Shown piece after piece: positions 54,070 through 64,000 of a stretch of 64,000 nucleotides of DNA. The position numbers and the translations under genes were made by a program. Position 1 is the stretch's first letter. Every line of letters starts with the position of its first letter. This DNA is from Owenia fusiformis. Lineage: Eukaryota; Annelida; Polychaeta; Sabellida; Oweniidae. The stretch lies in NCBI GenBank assembly GCA_903813345.2, contig CAIIXF020000006.1:4053096-4117095 (forward strand), written 5' to 3'. The notes under the pieces are model-generated. The model saw nothing but the letters and a program-made list of their open reading frames with translations, was not told the origin of the DNA and did not search any database.

Positions 54070-54545
54070 AAATATTCGTAGTCGTACTCGGATTGTAGAT
54101 TGTCAATTTGTTTAAGTAACAACGTACTCTAATTGTACAATTTGTTTGAGTAACAACGTACTCTAATTGTAAATTTTTTTTGAGTAACGAACTCGAATTG
54201 TACAATTTATTTGAGTGACAACGTACTCTAATTGTACAATTTGTTTGAGTAACAACGTACTCTAATTGTACAATTTGTTTGAGTTACCACGTACTCTAAT
54301 TGTACAATTTATTTGAGTAACGTACTCGAATTGTACAATTTATTTGAAAGACTACGTAATTGTACAATTTGTTTAAGTAAAGTACTCGAATTGTACAATT
54401 TATTTGAGAGACAACGTGCTCTAATTGTACAATTTGTTTAAGTAACAACGTATTTCAATTGTACAATTTGTTTGAGTGAACGTACTCAAACTGTACAATT
54501 TGTTTGAGTAACGTACTCGAATTGTACAATTCGTTGGAGTAACGT
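54070..54545 (+). repeat. 34-bp minisatellite ACTCTAATTGTACAATTTGT
   Basis: About 14 units of ACTC(T/G)AATTGTACAATTTGT, then TTGAGTAACAACGT. Some units lack the AACAA part, giving ~29-bp steps. The centre TTGTACAA is palindromic. Confidence 0.9.
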
Positions 54546-56915
54546 ACACATGTCATGTCTAATTGACGTTCATTATGAGTACATAATCCCATCGGATAAT
54601 CTCACAGCGGGAATACGCTGTCTAATCTTAGAAAATAAAATCATTAGCTCATTTATTCTATCTACAGAGGTTTACAGAGGCAATTATGTCCTGTAAGGAA
54701 GTTATAATGTCTGGAAAGGAAATGACAATTGTAAAGATGATGGTCGAGAATAATAATGTCTCAATAGACTTATCTTTGATAACAAATGAAGGAAAATGCA
54801 TTATCCACATAAACCAAGTATAAATCTCAGATGAATCATCTAAACATGTAGCCTCATTTAAACACAATCGAGATAATAGCAATTTCTGTATTAACAACAT
54901 ATTTTTTAAAGAAATAGAACATATCAGGAATATTGCTTGATTGCGGGTTTTGAATATGTTGTTGGAGTTCATAATCTCCGAACGTGCTTATAAAGTGTTA
55001 GTGTAATTGATTGCAACTGCATTCAATGAAGTGAGGAATTGATTCAGAGATGACTACTTTGGAGCCACATTTTTTCCTCCGATAAACAAAAAAATAATAC
55101 CTAAATTAGAGCCTCCGACCCAGCGGTACGTTTTCACATAGCTAGTCATGCAGAATTACTTTCTGGCCAGTCAGAACACAATATAGAAAATAAACACGCT
55201 CAGTTGACAGTATTACATAACTCAAGGCGTCTAACATCTTGTAACCAAAAGGCATTGGACCATGAGGTGATTTCCGGTAAAGGTTACTCCTTTCTGGCCA
55301 ATCAGAACACAACTTATAACATGAACACTTTTGAATTTACATTCGAGTTACATAACGCATTGCCGATTAAAATCCATAACCGGTTCTGTTGGTGACGTCA
55401 TGTTTTTCCCGGGAAATCTTATTTTGCCACGAATGAACAAGCAGAATGAGTTGAGAGTTTGTTGGAATACTATTTTTACTTACCAATATCTGTTTAATAT
55501 ATTGCAGTGAGAAAAAATAAACAGAAATTACCGAATTAGCACTTTAAGTCATATCTTGAGAAATAATTTAATTAAAAGCATAGATAAATGCACGAGTCAT
55601 ATCAAACTACCAGTGTCAAACTACCATGCGCAGGTCCAATGCCCGCCACGTAAGGTCATCGTCATAACTTTGCCGAAGGGTTAGTCGCCACAATTGATTA
55701 TATAAATACCTTGTTTTGAAAAAATGCTTGTTTTGATTGAAGACTCTACGATAAATCATACACAAAGGATTTCCTGCGTAGTTTTACGCAATTTATAATT
55801 CTTCTTTTAAATAAATTACAAGTTTTATATCCCACTCAGCAGAGATTAACTTAACTTGAACAAAAGCCAAGTGTTCTTTATTACGATATGATCCCTCAGA
55901 TATTGCATATAATCCGTCATAACGATCGGTTTATACGAAATTAAAGTTCCAAACTAGGCTACTTCGTGAATAAATAGATTCATCATTATTAGAAGAAACA
56001 ACAGAACCATCCGTTATCAGGTCATATAATCAATCGTCGTCTGATCAGCACTGAGCGAGTACCACGTCACGATTTGCAGTCTCTGTTTGCTTTCATCGAA
56101 CGGCGACTAACTCTCATTTATCTAATGAGAATTATAATTTTGTAAAAAATATATATTCTTCAAATAGCGTCCATTTTGCACCCTGTCACGTCCATATTGC
56201 ACCCTGCCATACTTGTGTCGCTTCTCAGTCATGAAAACCCAGAATAAATCGTATATTCGATTCAATTCAATTTATTAATTTCATTTAAGATTCCATATTA
56301 ATATTTTTTCTCTTTTTATCCATGGGGTTGATATATCTACTGAGGAAATTTTCTTTTGTAGATGTTCTTGTTATTTTACCTTTAGGATTCTCAGGTCAAT
56401 GTATCAATCAGCTCGACTTGAATCGCCTTGTATAGCCCAACTGGAAATTTATTTACTCATTTAAAAAGTCACAGATCACCAAGCCGTTCAGTTATTATAA
56501 AAATGTGTCAGATTCTATATTTCTAGTTGGAGAATTAAAATTGATTCTGTAGTTAAGTGAATTATAATGTTTATAACATTATTTATTAACCTTTCCTCAT
56601 AAATATGCCATTGGAGCTATACAGTTACCAAATAAATCAAATATTATCATATCGTCAATAAACATTTTACATGTTCTTGTTCACGATAACAATATTTCAA
56701 AACTGGATGAAATCTGAGTTGGCTTCTGGGAATTTTGCCTATATTTTCTTGGAATGACTGGTTTGGGACGAGTTGTCGTAATTAGGAAAGAAAGAAATAT
56801 TTAATAAGGTGAGAATATAATTGTTGAATTACTCAACAATCGCTTTGAAGAGTTTATGTACGACTAAGTATTCTAGAGTGCTCGAATGATTGCAGAGTGA
56901 GACTTTGAATTAGAA
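54546..56915. other. Non-coding stretch with a small duplicate
   Basis: TTTCTGGCCA.TCAGAACACAA occurs at about 55160 and 55289, each followed by related text ending in TTACATAAC, so a ~130-bp segment was duplicated. No exon seen. Confidence 0.45.
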
Positions 56916-57444
56916 TAAGGTGCGGTGGTAGTTAACAGGAACTTATTAAACAAAAAGTGACCATGCTGGATTTTCATTTCCTGGTCATTTACATGACCAG
57001 GAACACAATGGAAATGGTCAAAATGACCCTAAACATGATGAAATCACATTTTCAGCCCTCTGAAAATGCGATTGAAAAATAGCTAAAAGTAGGTGCTCGG
57101 GAAAGGTCACTCAACAGAATCTTTTGATTTTTTTCATAAAATGTGCCCAATACTGTATATTACTCTAAATAATACAATTTTAGAAAATCTGATATCATTC
57201 TTAGAAAACGAAAAAAAATGAAAAAACTGAATTGAAAATCGATCTATTTTCCTTTTTAGTACAGCCATTATTGTTTCAGACAATTTTTTAAAATTTCAAA
57301 GATTGTATCATTTAGAGCAATATATTGACGACTGACTGGAGGTTAAAACAAAACTCTTATCTTGGTTCAAATTTTTTTAATAATCCATGCATGGTTTTGT
57401 CACTTTTTGTTTTATCAATATCTGTTAACTACCACCGCACCTTA
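56916..57444. mobile_element. 529-bp TIR element
   Basis: Perfect 23-bp inverted ends containing GGTGCGGTGGTAGTTAAC (56916-56938 and 57422-57444). The inside has a hairpin CCTGGTCAT..ATGACCAGG (56980-57001) and no ORF. The target duplication is not clear. Confidence 0.75.
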
Positions 57445-57817
57445 ACGTAGATGATTTTATTTTGAAGTCAAACGAATGAAAATGATAACTCTAGAGTCGT
57501 AAATGAAATTATCCTCCACACATCAAACATAATATCCAAAGTAATGATAGAAGAACGATATACCAGAGCTGACTAATCTTGATAAAGTTTGAGGTTGTAT
57601 AGCTTTTGACATTTATATAGATTTCAATTTATAAATATTGTCAATGTGCTCTCATTACATGACGATGGGTCGGTATATTCTAGTTAACTCAATAAAGTTA
57701 TGAAATGAAATGTTCCTCATATGGCATTTATAGATTGGTTTACTAATTCAGCGCGACTTTGGAAAATGATTGAAGGACAGCAAGGACCTTAATTATTTTA
57801 CCATTTTATCCCATATA

Positions 57818-58919
57818 CAGGGTGGGCCAAAAAATTTTGCAACTTTTTTAAAAGGCTAGAAAAGTATCAAAACATAAGGGTATTGCTATAAAAAATTATT
57901 TACAGAAACTTAAGGATAGGCATATTTTACCATTTAAATACTAAAGCTAAACTGGACTTCAATTTTTTTTTATCAGATCTTTGAATATCAATGGTCTATT
58001 GTTCATGTGTCCGAGATTTACCGTTTTCCTAGAAAATGTTTCATTTATGTAATCAACAATAACACATTCATTATGTTCACTAAATCTGTTACAATCTTTG
58101 ATAACTGTTAAACCAATGTCTGGTACAGTTTATATCAGTATCTAGTCACTATGATATTATGTATCTATTGATTATTTATTAAACAAAGTTTATGCATCCA
58201 CCTTTCACCTTCTCTACAGTGCGCAAGGAGACATGGGCGGAACTGGTCAATGGCGCGATCCAGCGATTCTTGTGGTAGTTCTCTCCACTTCTCCTGCAGA
58301 ACTTCTTTTAGTTTAACAATAGTTTGTGGGGAATTACCTTTAACTGCAATAAGCTGCTCCAGATGCCCCCAATGGTGATAGTCACAGAAGTTGGCATCTG
58401 GAGTATTTGGCAGCCATTCATCAGGACTAATGAATCAAGGCTTATTCTCCTCCAGATATTCCAAAGTGACTTTTGCCCAATGGCTGGGAGTGATAGTGAA
58501 GGTGAAAGGGGGATGCATAGAACATTTGTTTAATAGGTAATTAATAAATGCAATATAACATAATACCATGGTGACTAGATACTGAAATAAACTAGACATT
58601 GAGGTAGACATTTTTTAAACAGTTATCCAAGATTGTAGCAGATTTAGTGAACATTATGAATGTGTTATTGTTGATCACATAAAATCATAGAAAGTCACAT
58701 TTTTTTTAAAAAAATGGTAAATCTCGGACACATGAACAATTGACCATTGATATTCAAAGATCTGACAAAAAAATTTGAAGCCAGTTTTAGCTTTAGCATT
58801 TGACTGGTAAAATATGCCTATCCTTAAGTTTTTGTAAATAATTTTTTATGGCAATACTCTTATGTTTTGATACTTTTCTAGCCTTTTAAAAAAGTTGCAA
58901 AATTTTTTGGCCCACCCTG
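57818..58919. mobile_element. Tc1/mariner element with ~220-bp TIRs
   Basis: Ends CAGGGTGGGCCAAAAAATTT at both termini, each next to TA (57816-57817, 58920-58921). The inverted arms are ~57818-58045 and ~58690-58919 with small differences. Length 1.1 kb and a broken transposase show a non-autonomous derivative. Confidence 0.92.
58180..58515 (-). pseudogene. Mariner/Tc1 transposase C-terminal remnant
   Basis: The minus strand reads HWAKVTLEYLEENKP, stop, FISPDEWLPNTPDANFCDYH, then HWGHLEQL, LKEVLQEKWRELPQESLDRA and IDQFRPCLLAH. This is the last third of a DDE-type transposase. The block written SPD.NP.DY in active enzymes holds a catalytic acidic residue. One in-frame TGA is present and the N-terminal DNA-binding part is gone. 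Confidence 0.8.
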
Positions 58920-59396
58920 TACTAGTATCCCTATAATACAGATACCATCTATATCTCCTTTTTCGGCCATTTAGCCTATATACTCTAGTAGCTCATGCTG
59001 GTTGAGTATGCACTTCTATGTCCATAGATTTTCTCTTCAGAAATCATCTATGTGAAGGTCATTGATCAATTTTGGCTTGGTAACATATTTGCCACAGAAG
59101 GCGAAATAGGTCAAATGGCCACGCCCTTTTTTACGCGAATTCTCCCCCCCCCCATTTTTGCATCTCCGGAACTGTTGGACATAGAAGGTTGTGTGACCAC
59201 TCAAAATGTCCGGAATGGCCATATTATAGGGGGTCAATAATACATAATGTATTTAAAAAAGTCAATGGTTCTCAAGATATTTGCCAAAAACTGATTTTAG
59301 CATGTTACGCACAACAGTTTTCATCTATCCTGCATCATTTAAGACTGAATCCGCAGCCTCTATCTAGTCAGATCAGCGAAGGAAACAAACTTTTTT

Positions 59397-59460
59397 GGTT
59401 GTTGAGTTGGCCAAGAGGTCTTAGGTGAATGGGTACCCTAAACCACGAGGTTGCGAGTTT
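59397..59460 (+). ncRNA. tRNA-like (Leu/Ser-type) remnant inside the palindromic element
   Basis: TTGGCCAAGAGGTC (59407-59420) fits the A box / D-arm of a Leu- or Ser-type tRNA (TGGCC.AG.GG). About 30 bp on, GAGGTTGCGAGTT resembles a B box (GGTTCGA.TC) with changes. It then runs into the right arm. No full cloverleaf is present, so it is a SINE-like or tRNA-derived relic, not a working tRNA. Confidence 0.45.
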
Positions 59461-59733
59461 TTTAAATACATTATGTATTATTGACCCCCTATAATGTGGC
59501 CATTCCGGACATTTTGAGTGGTCACACAACCTTCTATGTCCAACGGTTCCGGAGATGCAAAAATGGGGGGGGGGAGAATTCGCGTAAAAAAGGGCGTGGC
59601 CATTTGACCTATTTCGCCTTCTGTGGCAAATATGTTACCAAGCCAAAATTGATCAATGACCTTCACATAGATGATTTCTGAAGAGAAAATCTCTGGACAT
59701 AGAAGTGCATACTCAACTAGCATGAGCTATTAG

Positions 59734-60048
59734 CAAGGGCGGATCTGGGAACCAACAAGGGGGGGGGGCCCAAAATTCAGGTCAGAGAAAAAAACGTCCG
59801 CGCTTGCGCGAAAAAAAATTTTGGGCCCCTAAAACGCAAAAGTGGGCCCAAATTTTGAAATTTTGAGGCCCATTTTCTTCAAAATTTGGCCTGAATTTAA
59901 AAAATAAGGCCTTAAAAGGCCCAGTAATGACCAAAAAGGCCGACTTTTGGGTTTTGGCCCAAAATTTTTTTTGGGCCCAATTTTTTTTTCTGGGCCCACC
60001 CAAGGGGGGGGGGGGCGGGCCCCCAGCCCCCCCCCTAATCCGCCAGTG
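59734..60048. mobile_element. 315-bp hAT-like MITE nested in the palindromic element
   Basis: Ends CAAGGGCGGATCTGGG and the mirror of CACTGGCGGATTAGGG, the CA.TGGCGGAT type common in hAT MITEs. ATTAG flanks both sides (59729-59733, 60049-60053). G-rich and C-rich runs sit next to the ends, with GGCCCAAAATTT words in the middle. Confidence 0.8.
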
Positions 60049-60264
60049 ATTAGAGTAATACTAGCATTTAACTCCAAACATTACACAAATTCTTCCATGG
60101 TTGTAATTACAAAAATGTAACGGTTGTGGCATACTCAATTCGTAAATGCCGACGCTGTGATAATATATCACCGACTAAAAATCAACGACACATGACACAT
60201 GGTGTGTGAACTAATTATGTCCCCACCACATAGTGTGGGGCCATATTGTCGGCCTAGGCGCGTC

Positions 60265-60325
60265 CGTCTGTCTGTCCGTCTGTCCGTCTGTCCGTCTGTC
60301 CGTCTGTCTGTCCGTACGTCCGGCA
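60265..60325 (+). repeat. CGTCTGTC microsatellite
   Basis: About 60 bp of CGTCTGTC/CGTCTGTCTGTC words right after the element head. Confidence 0.9.
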
Positions 60326-60796
60326 GTTTTCTCCAAAACCGCTACAGATATCACCTTCAAATTTTCAGGGATAACTAATGAGTGCATACAGATGTGGATG
60401 AAAAAAAATTAACTCGATACCTACTTCCTGTCGGCCATTTTGAAGTCAAATGCTAAAATCCTTGTCTGCAAACTTTAAGAAAAACGGCTTCACAGTTGCT
60501 TTTAAAACTTTAACATCTTGTTCAGCTCACTTCATTCTAGATCTGATTAGGTTTTGGACCTGTTAGCTCAGTCATGTCAGCCATTTTGAATGTTTTAAGA
60601 AAAGTTAGCGCACGATAATACTTTGTATCATATTGAATGGTGTTTTTAAGTTTTCATACTTTAACTATTTAGTAGCTTTATAAATAATTTCAGGTGTACT
60701 TTGTTGTAAAAGCCTATGTTATTGTTAACAGTAGTTATATGTGATAATTTTGTAAAAGGAAATTAGCAAAAACTCATAATCACTTTTTTATTGTCG

Positions 60797-61830
60797 GCCA
60801 TTTTGGATTTTTCCGTCCTAAAATCTTGTGTGTAAAGTCTTGTCTACACGTTTTCAGGTGAACCGTTTAGTAGATCAATTTTAAATTTTCAGGGATGATT
60901 TTTAGTATGAAAATCTAGATCTGATTAGTTTTTTGGCATTCTGGGTAAATGTCAAGGCAGCCATTTTGGATTTTCCGTCCTAAAATCTTGTCAGTAAAGT
61001 CTTGTCTACGCGTTTTCAGGTGAACCGTTTGGTAGATCAATTTCAAATTTTCAGGGATGATTCTCAGTATGAAAATCTAGATCTGATTAGTTTTTTGGCA
61101 TTTTGGGTAAATGTCAAGGCAGCCATTTTGGATTTTCCGTCCTAAAATCTTGTCAGTAAAGTCTTGTCTACGCATTTTCAGGTGAACCGTTTGGTAGATC
61201 AATTTGAAATTTTCAGGGGTGATTCTCAGTATGAAAATCTAGATCTGAATAGTTTTTATGCATTCTGGATAAATGTCAAGGCAGCCATTTTGGATTTTCC
61301 GTCTTAAAATCTTGCCTGTAAAGTCTTGTCTACGCGTTTTTAGGTGAACCGTTTGGTAGATCAATTTCTAATTTTCAGGGATGATTCTTAGTATGAAAAT
61401 CTAGATCTGATTAGTTTTTGGGCATTCTGGGTAAATGTCAAGGCAGCCATTTTGGATTTTCTGTCCTAAAATCTTGTTTGTAAAGTTTTGTCTACGCACT
61501 TCCAGGTGAACCGTTTGGTAGATCAATTTCAAATTTTCAGGGATGATTCTTGGTATGAAAATCTAGAACAGATTAGTTTTTTGGCATTCTGGATAAATGT
61601 CAAGGCAGCCATTTTGGATTTTCGGTCCTCAAATCTTGTCTGTAAAGTCTTGTTTACATGTTTTCTGGTTAACTGTGTGACTGATCAATTTCAAATTTTC
61701 AGGGGTTCTTAGTTTGAAAATCTAGAACTGACTAATTTTTTGGCATTCTTGGTAAATTTTAAGGTGGCCATTTTGGATTTTCCGTCCTCAAATTGTGTCG
61801 GTAAAGTCTTATCTACTCATTTGTAGGATA
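60797..61830 (+). repeat. 162-bp tandem satellite, 6-7 units
   Basis: GCCATTTTGGATTTTCCGTC marks each unit at about 60797, 60960, 61122, 61284, 61446, 61608 and 61767, so the period is 162-163 bp (159 for the last). Inside each unit are AAGTCTTGTCTACGCGTTTT, AACCGTTTGGTAGATCAATT, TTTTCAGGGATGATTCT and GAAAATCTAGA. Flanking copies to 60420 are more decayed. Confidence 0.92.
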
Positions 61831-61889
61831 ACCATTTGACGGGATCACCCATAGGTGGGGACATTTTGTACACATTTGTGTTCTTGTTT

Positions 61890-62915
61890 TCTATGTGGTC
61901 GACAGGAGAGGGATCTGATATATGAACTTTAATCAATCAAAGATCTGGTTAGATTAGGTTCACCAGTTACAAAGTGGTCTAATCAGTCATCAACGAGGCT
62001 TTGATTTTGTGAGTTTCACTTTTATTTTGAAACATTTGTTTTATGAATAAGAAAGAAATGACTTCAAACTTCATAAACATTTATTTTTCGTATAATAAAG
62101 AGCCTATGAATAAATAAAATCTTAATTATGCTTTTTAGATTGCTAAAATTGGCTTAACACAACTGTTCAAATCTTTAAAAAATAGCTAAAATCCAATTAA
62201 AATGACTGTTTGAAATCTGTTGCAATACCTCCCGTGGTGATTCAAACATTAACGAGTTTTAATATGGTGACTTCCGGTAACCAAGGGGGGTTGGAGGGGG
62301 GGGGGTGTACGAGGATCATTTGCAAAAATCTAAATACTAATGCTCCCACGTTTATCAAGGAACGACCCTCGTACCTTGTTATTAAATGAGGTTTAAGGAT
62401 GTCTTTTGAGAGGAAATAAATAAATGACGCTGTAAATCAGATACGGTGACTATTAAAAGTTGGATAACATCCTATTTCCAAAGCGATATGCGATACCTCT
62501 AATGTGTCTCTCTAGATGCAAAACAAAGACATGTAATGGGTTGAAACGGCTTGATACACGAACCTGTGTAATATTGTTTAATTCCATAGAAGATCATAGA
62601 GCAAGCAACACAACAGTTAAGCTTGGAAAACATGTACACTCCCCACTATAAGTTTGGTTATGATGTTAAAAGACTGTCTACCTATGGTTTGTATCTGCAC
62701 AACAGGATATGATGGGTCAATATTGCGTATTCGAACATGACTGTATTCACGCCTTCTATAAACTGTAATCAAAGTCAATGCTTCAGCTGGGTTATATTCG
62801 AGTATAATAACCCAGTTAAAACGTGTAATGTGTGACGTCATAACGGTGGGTCGTAGTAATGGCGGATCATGATGAATTATTCGAAACAATTTGGTGAATT
62901 TTCATGTTCGAATCG
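61890..62915. other. Non-coding stretch
   Basis: A G-rich run (GGGGGG.TTGGAGGGGGGGGG, 62285-62307) could form a quadruplex. TGGGTTATATTCGAG / ACTGGGTTATTATACTCGA-type symmetry lies near 62790-62820. No exon seen. Confidence 0.4.
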
Positions 62916-62917
62916 TA

Positions 62918-63085
62918 ATATAGACCTCAGAGCAGGGTTACTAGTTTCGAATAACACGCCGCTGGTCTCGGCACAAAGCTTTCGAACCCCTCACTCCCTT
63001 CGGTCGTTCGGGGTACAGAAAACGTTTGTGCCGAGACCAGCTGGGTGTTATTCGAAACTAGAAACCCTGCTCTTTGGTCTATATT
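62918..63085. mobile_element. 168-bp foldback MITE
   Basis: The edges AATATAGACC and AGAGCAGGGTT, then ACTAGTTTCGAATAACAC and GCTGGTCTCGGCACAAA, are mirrored on the right with few changes. The loop TCACTCCCTTCGGTCGTTCG is CG-rich. No target duplication longer than 1-2 bp is clear. Confidence 0.75.
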
Positions 63086-63089
63086 TCTT

Positions 63090-64000
63090 AATTGAAATAT
63101 TAAGTATATGTCATTTTCTACACTTATGTTCTTCTTTCAATAGTTCGATTACGATACGTCATGAATTGATGACTCCGAGAAACTTTTTATGTCGCCAGGC
63201 TTGCGGCAAATAACACTTAAATGTCAATCGATCCATTAATTCTAGGATGCGAACTGGACAAATAATTAGAAGTTTCTTTAAAAGGGAAGAGTTGCATAAA
63301 CACTGGTGATCCACTCGATTACGCTGGTTACAGAAACGATTCATTTCGGTAACAAAATGTCGGAACGTCGAAGGTACGTTTTTTTCTTTTTTCCTTATTT
63401 CACACGTTGTATGCAGAATTCCCACGACATTTAAGTGATAAAGGAGATTTTTGTCTCCGATGGAATAATATTTGATGTGTTTTATTGATCGATATCACGT
63501 TGACAGAGGCGGTTGTCAATTTATCGTGAACCTTCCATTTCTCATTGGTTTCCATGTCAACGACGCTTGATACGTGTATAGGTTTTTTTTCAGTTATAGA
63601 TTATGGTGTATTGTAAATATGCACAATTCGAATAATTTTAGAAATTGAAATAAGTAAATTAATTGGAATGAAATATATGTTACCTGAATTTTTCTTATTA
63701 TACAGGTTTGGCAGATAAAAGTCACGTAGTCCAATGCAATGGGGATCATGTTACCTAATAGAGAGATGAAAGCGATGAAAGCGAGAGGCTCAATTTGATT
63801 GACTGGACGGTATTGAATATACATTTTATCTAGATTAGTAATGTCATATTCCAAAAACACGATTTTTTACATGTAACTTTGTCGGTATAAAATAATTTCT
63901 GCGAGGGAAAATAACATTGCTTGATGAACTGATTCTCCTGAAAAAGTATATGGATTTAAGGGAAGTGAATATGATTTTGTGAGATAGGTGATTAAGGTAT
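63090..64000. other. Right edge, nothing recognised
   Basis: AT-rich sequence with short frames but no motif, splice pattern or element end. The missing GARNL3 N-terminal exons were searched for here on the minus strand and not found. Confidence 0.4.

Larger units (their letters stand above)
58981..60057. mobile_element. Palindromic element with tRNA-like core and nested MITE
   Basis: The left arm 58981-59264 is mirrored by 59459-59733 plus 60054-60057. A separate MITE interrupts the right arm. Outer edges read TACTCTA.TAGCTCATG. ATA flanks both sides (58978-58980, 60058-60060). The ~190-bp centre has a tRNA-like stretch. The paired frames in the arms are mirror artefacts. Confidence 0.75.
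60215..61886 (+). mobile_element. Pearl/HINE-like satellite element
   Basis: Head: ATGTCCCCACCACATAGTGT then GGGG, a hairpin, followed by CCATATTG. Next a CGTCTGTC microsatellite (60265-60320), then ~162-bp tandem units. The tail has the inverted sub-terminal GGTGGGGACAT (61854-61864), a short hairpin ACACA-TT-TGTGT (61870-61881) and TTCTTG before T-rich DNA. The order of hairpin head, microsatellite, tandem core, sub-terminal repeat and 3' hairpin matches bivalve pearl elements and Helitron-associated HINEs (inference). Confidence 0.65.

Noticed and set aside
58324-58533. Plus-strand 69-residue frame
   Set aside because: It is the shadow of the minus-strand transposase remnant, which has recognisable motifs.
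59397-59460. Functional tRNA gene
   Set aside because: Only an A box and a weak B box; no paired acceptor stem, and the 3' part is replaced by the element's arm.
59037-59723. Two near-identical 62-81 residue frames at 59.05 and 59.48 kb
   Set aside because: Mirror products of the palindromic element, not a duplicated gene.
1-64000. CRISPR arrays, operons, ribosome binding sites, prokaryotic promoters
   Set aside because: Introns, LINEs, LTR elements and animal domains show a nuclear animal genome; the tandem repeats have no constant-repeat/unique-spacer pattern.
51750-64000. N-terminal exon(s) of GARNL3
   Set aside because: Searched by eye on the minus strand for a segment ending in codon phase 0 with family similarity; none was convincing.

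Overview
This is an AT-rich, intron-rich animal nuclear sequence. It suggests a marine lophotrochozoan, most likely a mollusc, but that is inferred only from repeat style: bivalve 'pearl'-like satellite elements, CGTCTGTC microsatellites and long-inverted-repeat elements. Nothing bacterial or organellar was seen. About one tenth of the window is recognisable host coding sequence and its close introns. The rest is mobile DNA and satellite DNA, often nested.

Layout. 1-4.1 kb: a decayed LINE on the minus strand (end of ORF1, then an APE-type endonuclease ORF). A 2.5-kb terminal-inverted-repeat (TIR) element has inserted into its ORF1 and made a 5-bp target duplication. 4.1-9.5 kb: a mariner end, a foldback MITE, a small TIR element, and a 1.5-kb element with ~470-bp inverted arms. 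10.1-32.1 kb: a plus-strand secreted-protein gene, inferred to be one gene. It has a signal peptide plus PAN/apple-like first exon, a probable 18-kb intron, three equal 174-bp thrombospondin type 1 (TSP1) exons, and a last PAN-like exon whose phase does not fit a direct join. The 18-kb intron holds polypyrimidine tracts, a young LTR retrotransposon with identical LTRs and one Gag-like ORF, a foldback satellite element, and two Helitron-like (HINE) satellite elements. 29.5-33.6 kb: decayed TSP1 pseudoexons, one of them cut by a pair of opposed elements with TAA target sites. 35.5-36.4 kb: another TIR element.

37.1-51.7 kb: a well-supported minus-strand GARNL3 orthologue (Rap/Ran-GAP plus CNH domain). 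Twenty-three exons could be joined into one continuous 885-residue frame with consistent GT-AG introns and an intact catalytic asparagine. Only the N-terminal exon(s) are missing. Its introns carry a second copy of the CTATCACACC element 37 bp from a splice donor, a ~48-bp minisatellite, and a second copy of a repeat first seen at 18.8 kb.

52-64 kb: no confident host exon. This part holds a 34-bp minisatellite, several foldback MITEs, a Tc1/mariner element with long TIRs and a broken transposase, a palindromic element with a tRNA-like core and a nested hAT-like MITE, and a pearl/HINE-like element built of ~162-bp repeats.

All family names come from motif recognition by eye. Exon joins were checked only by reading phase and splice sites, and no database or alignment program was available.
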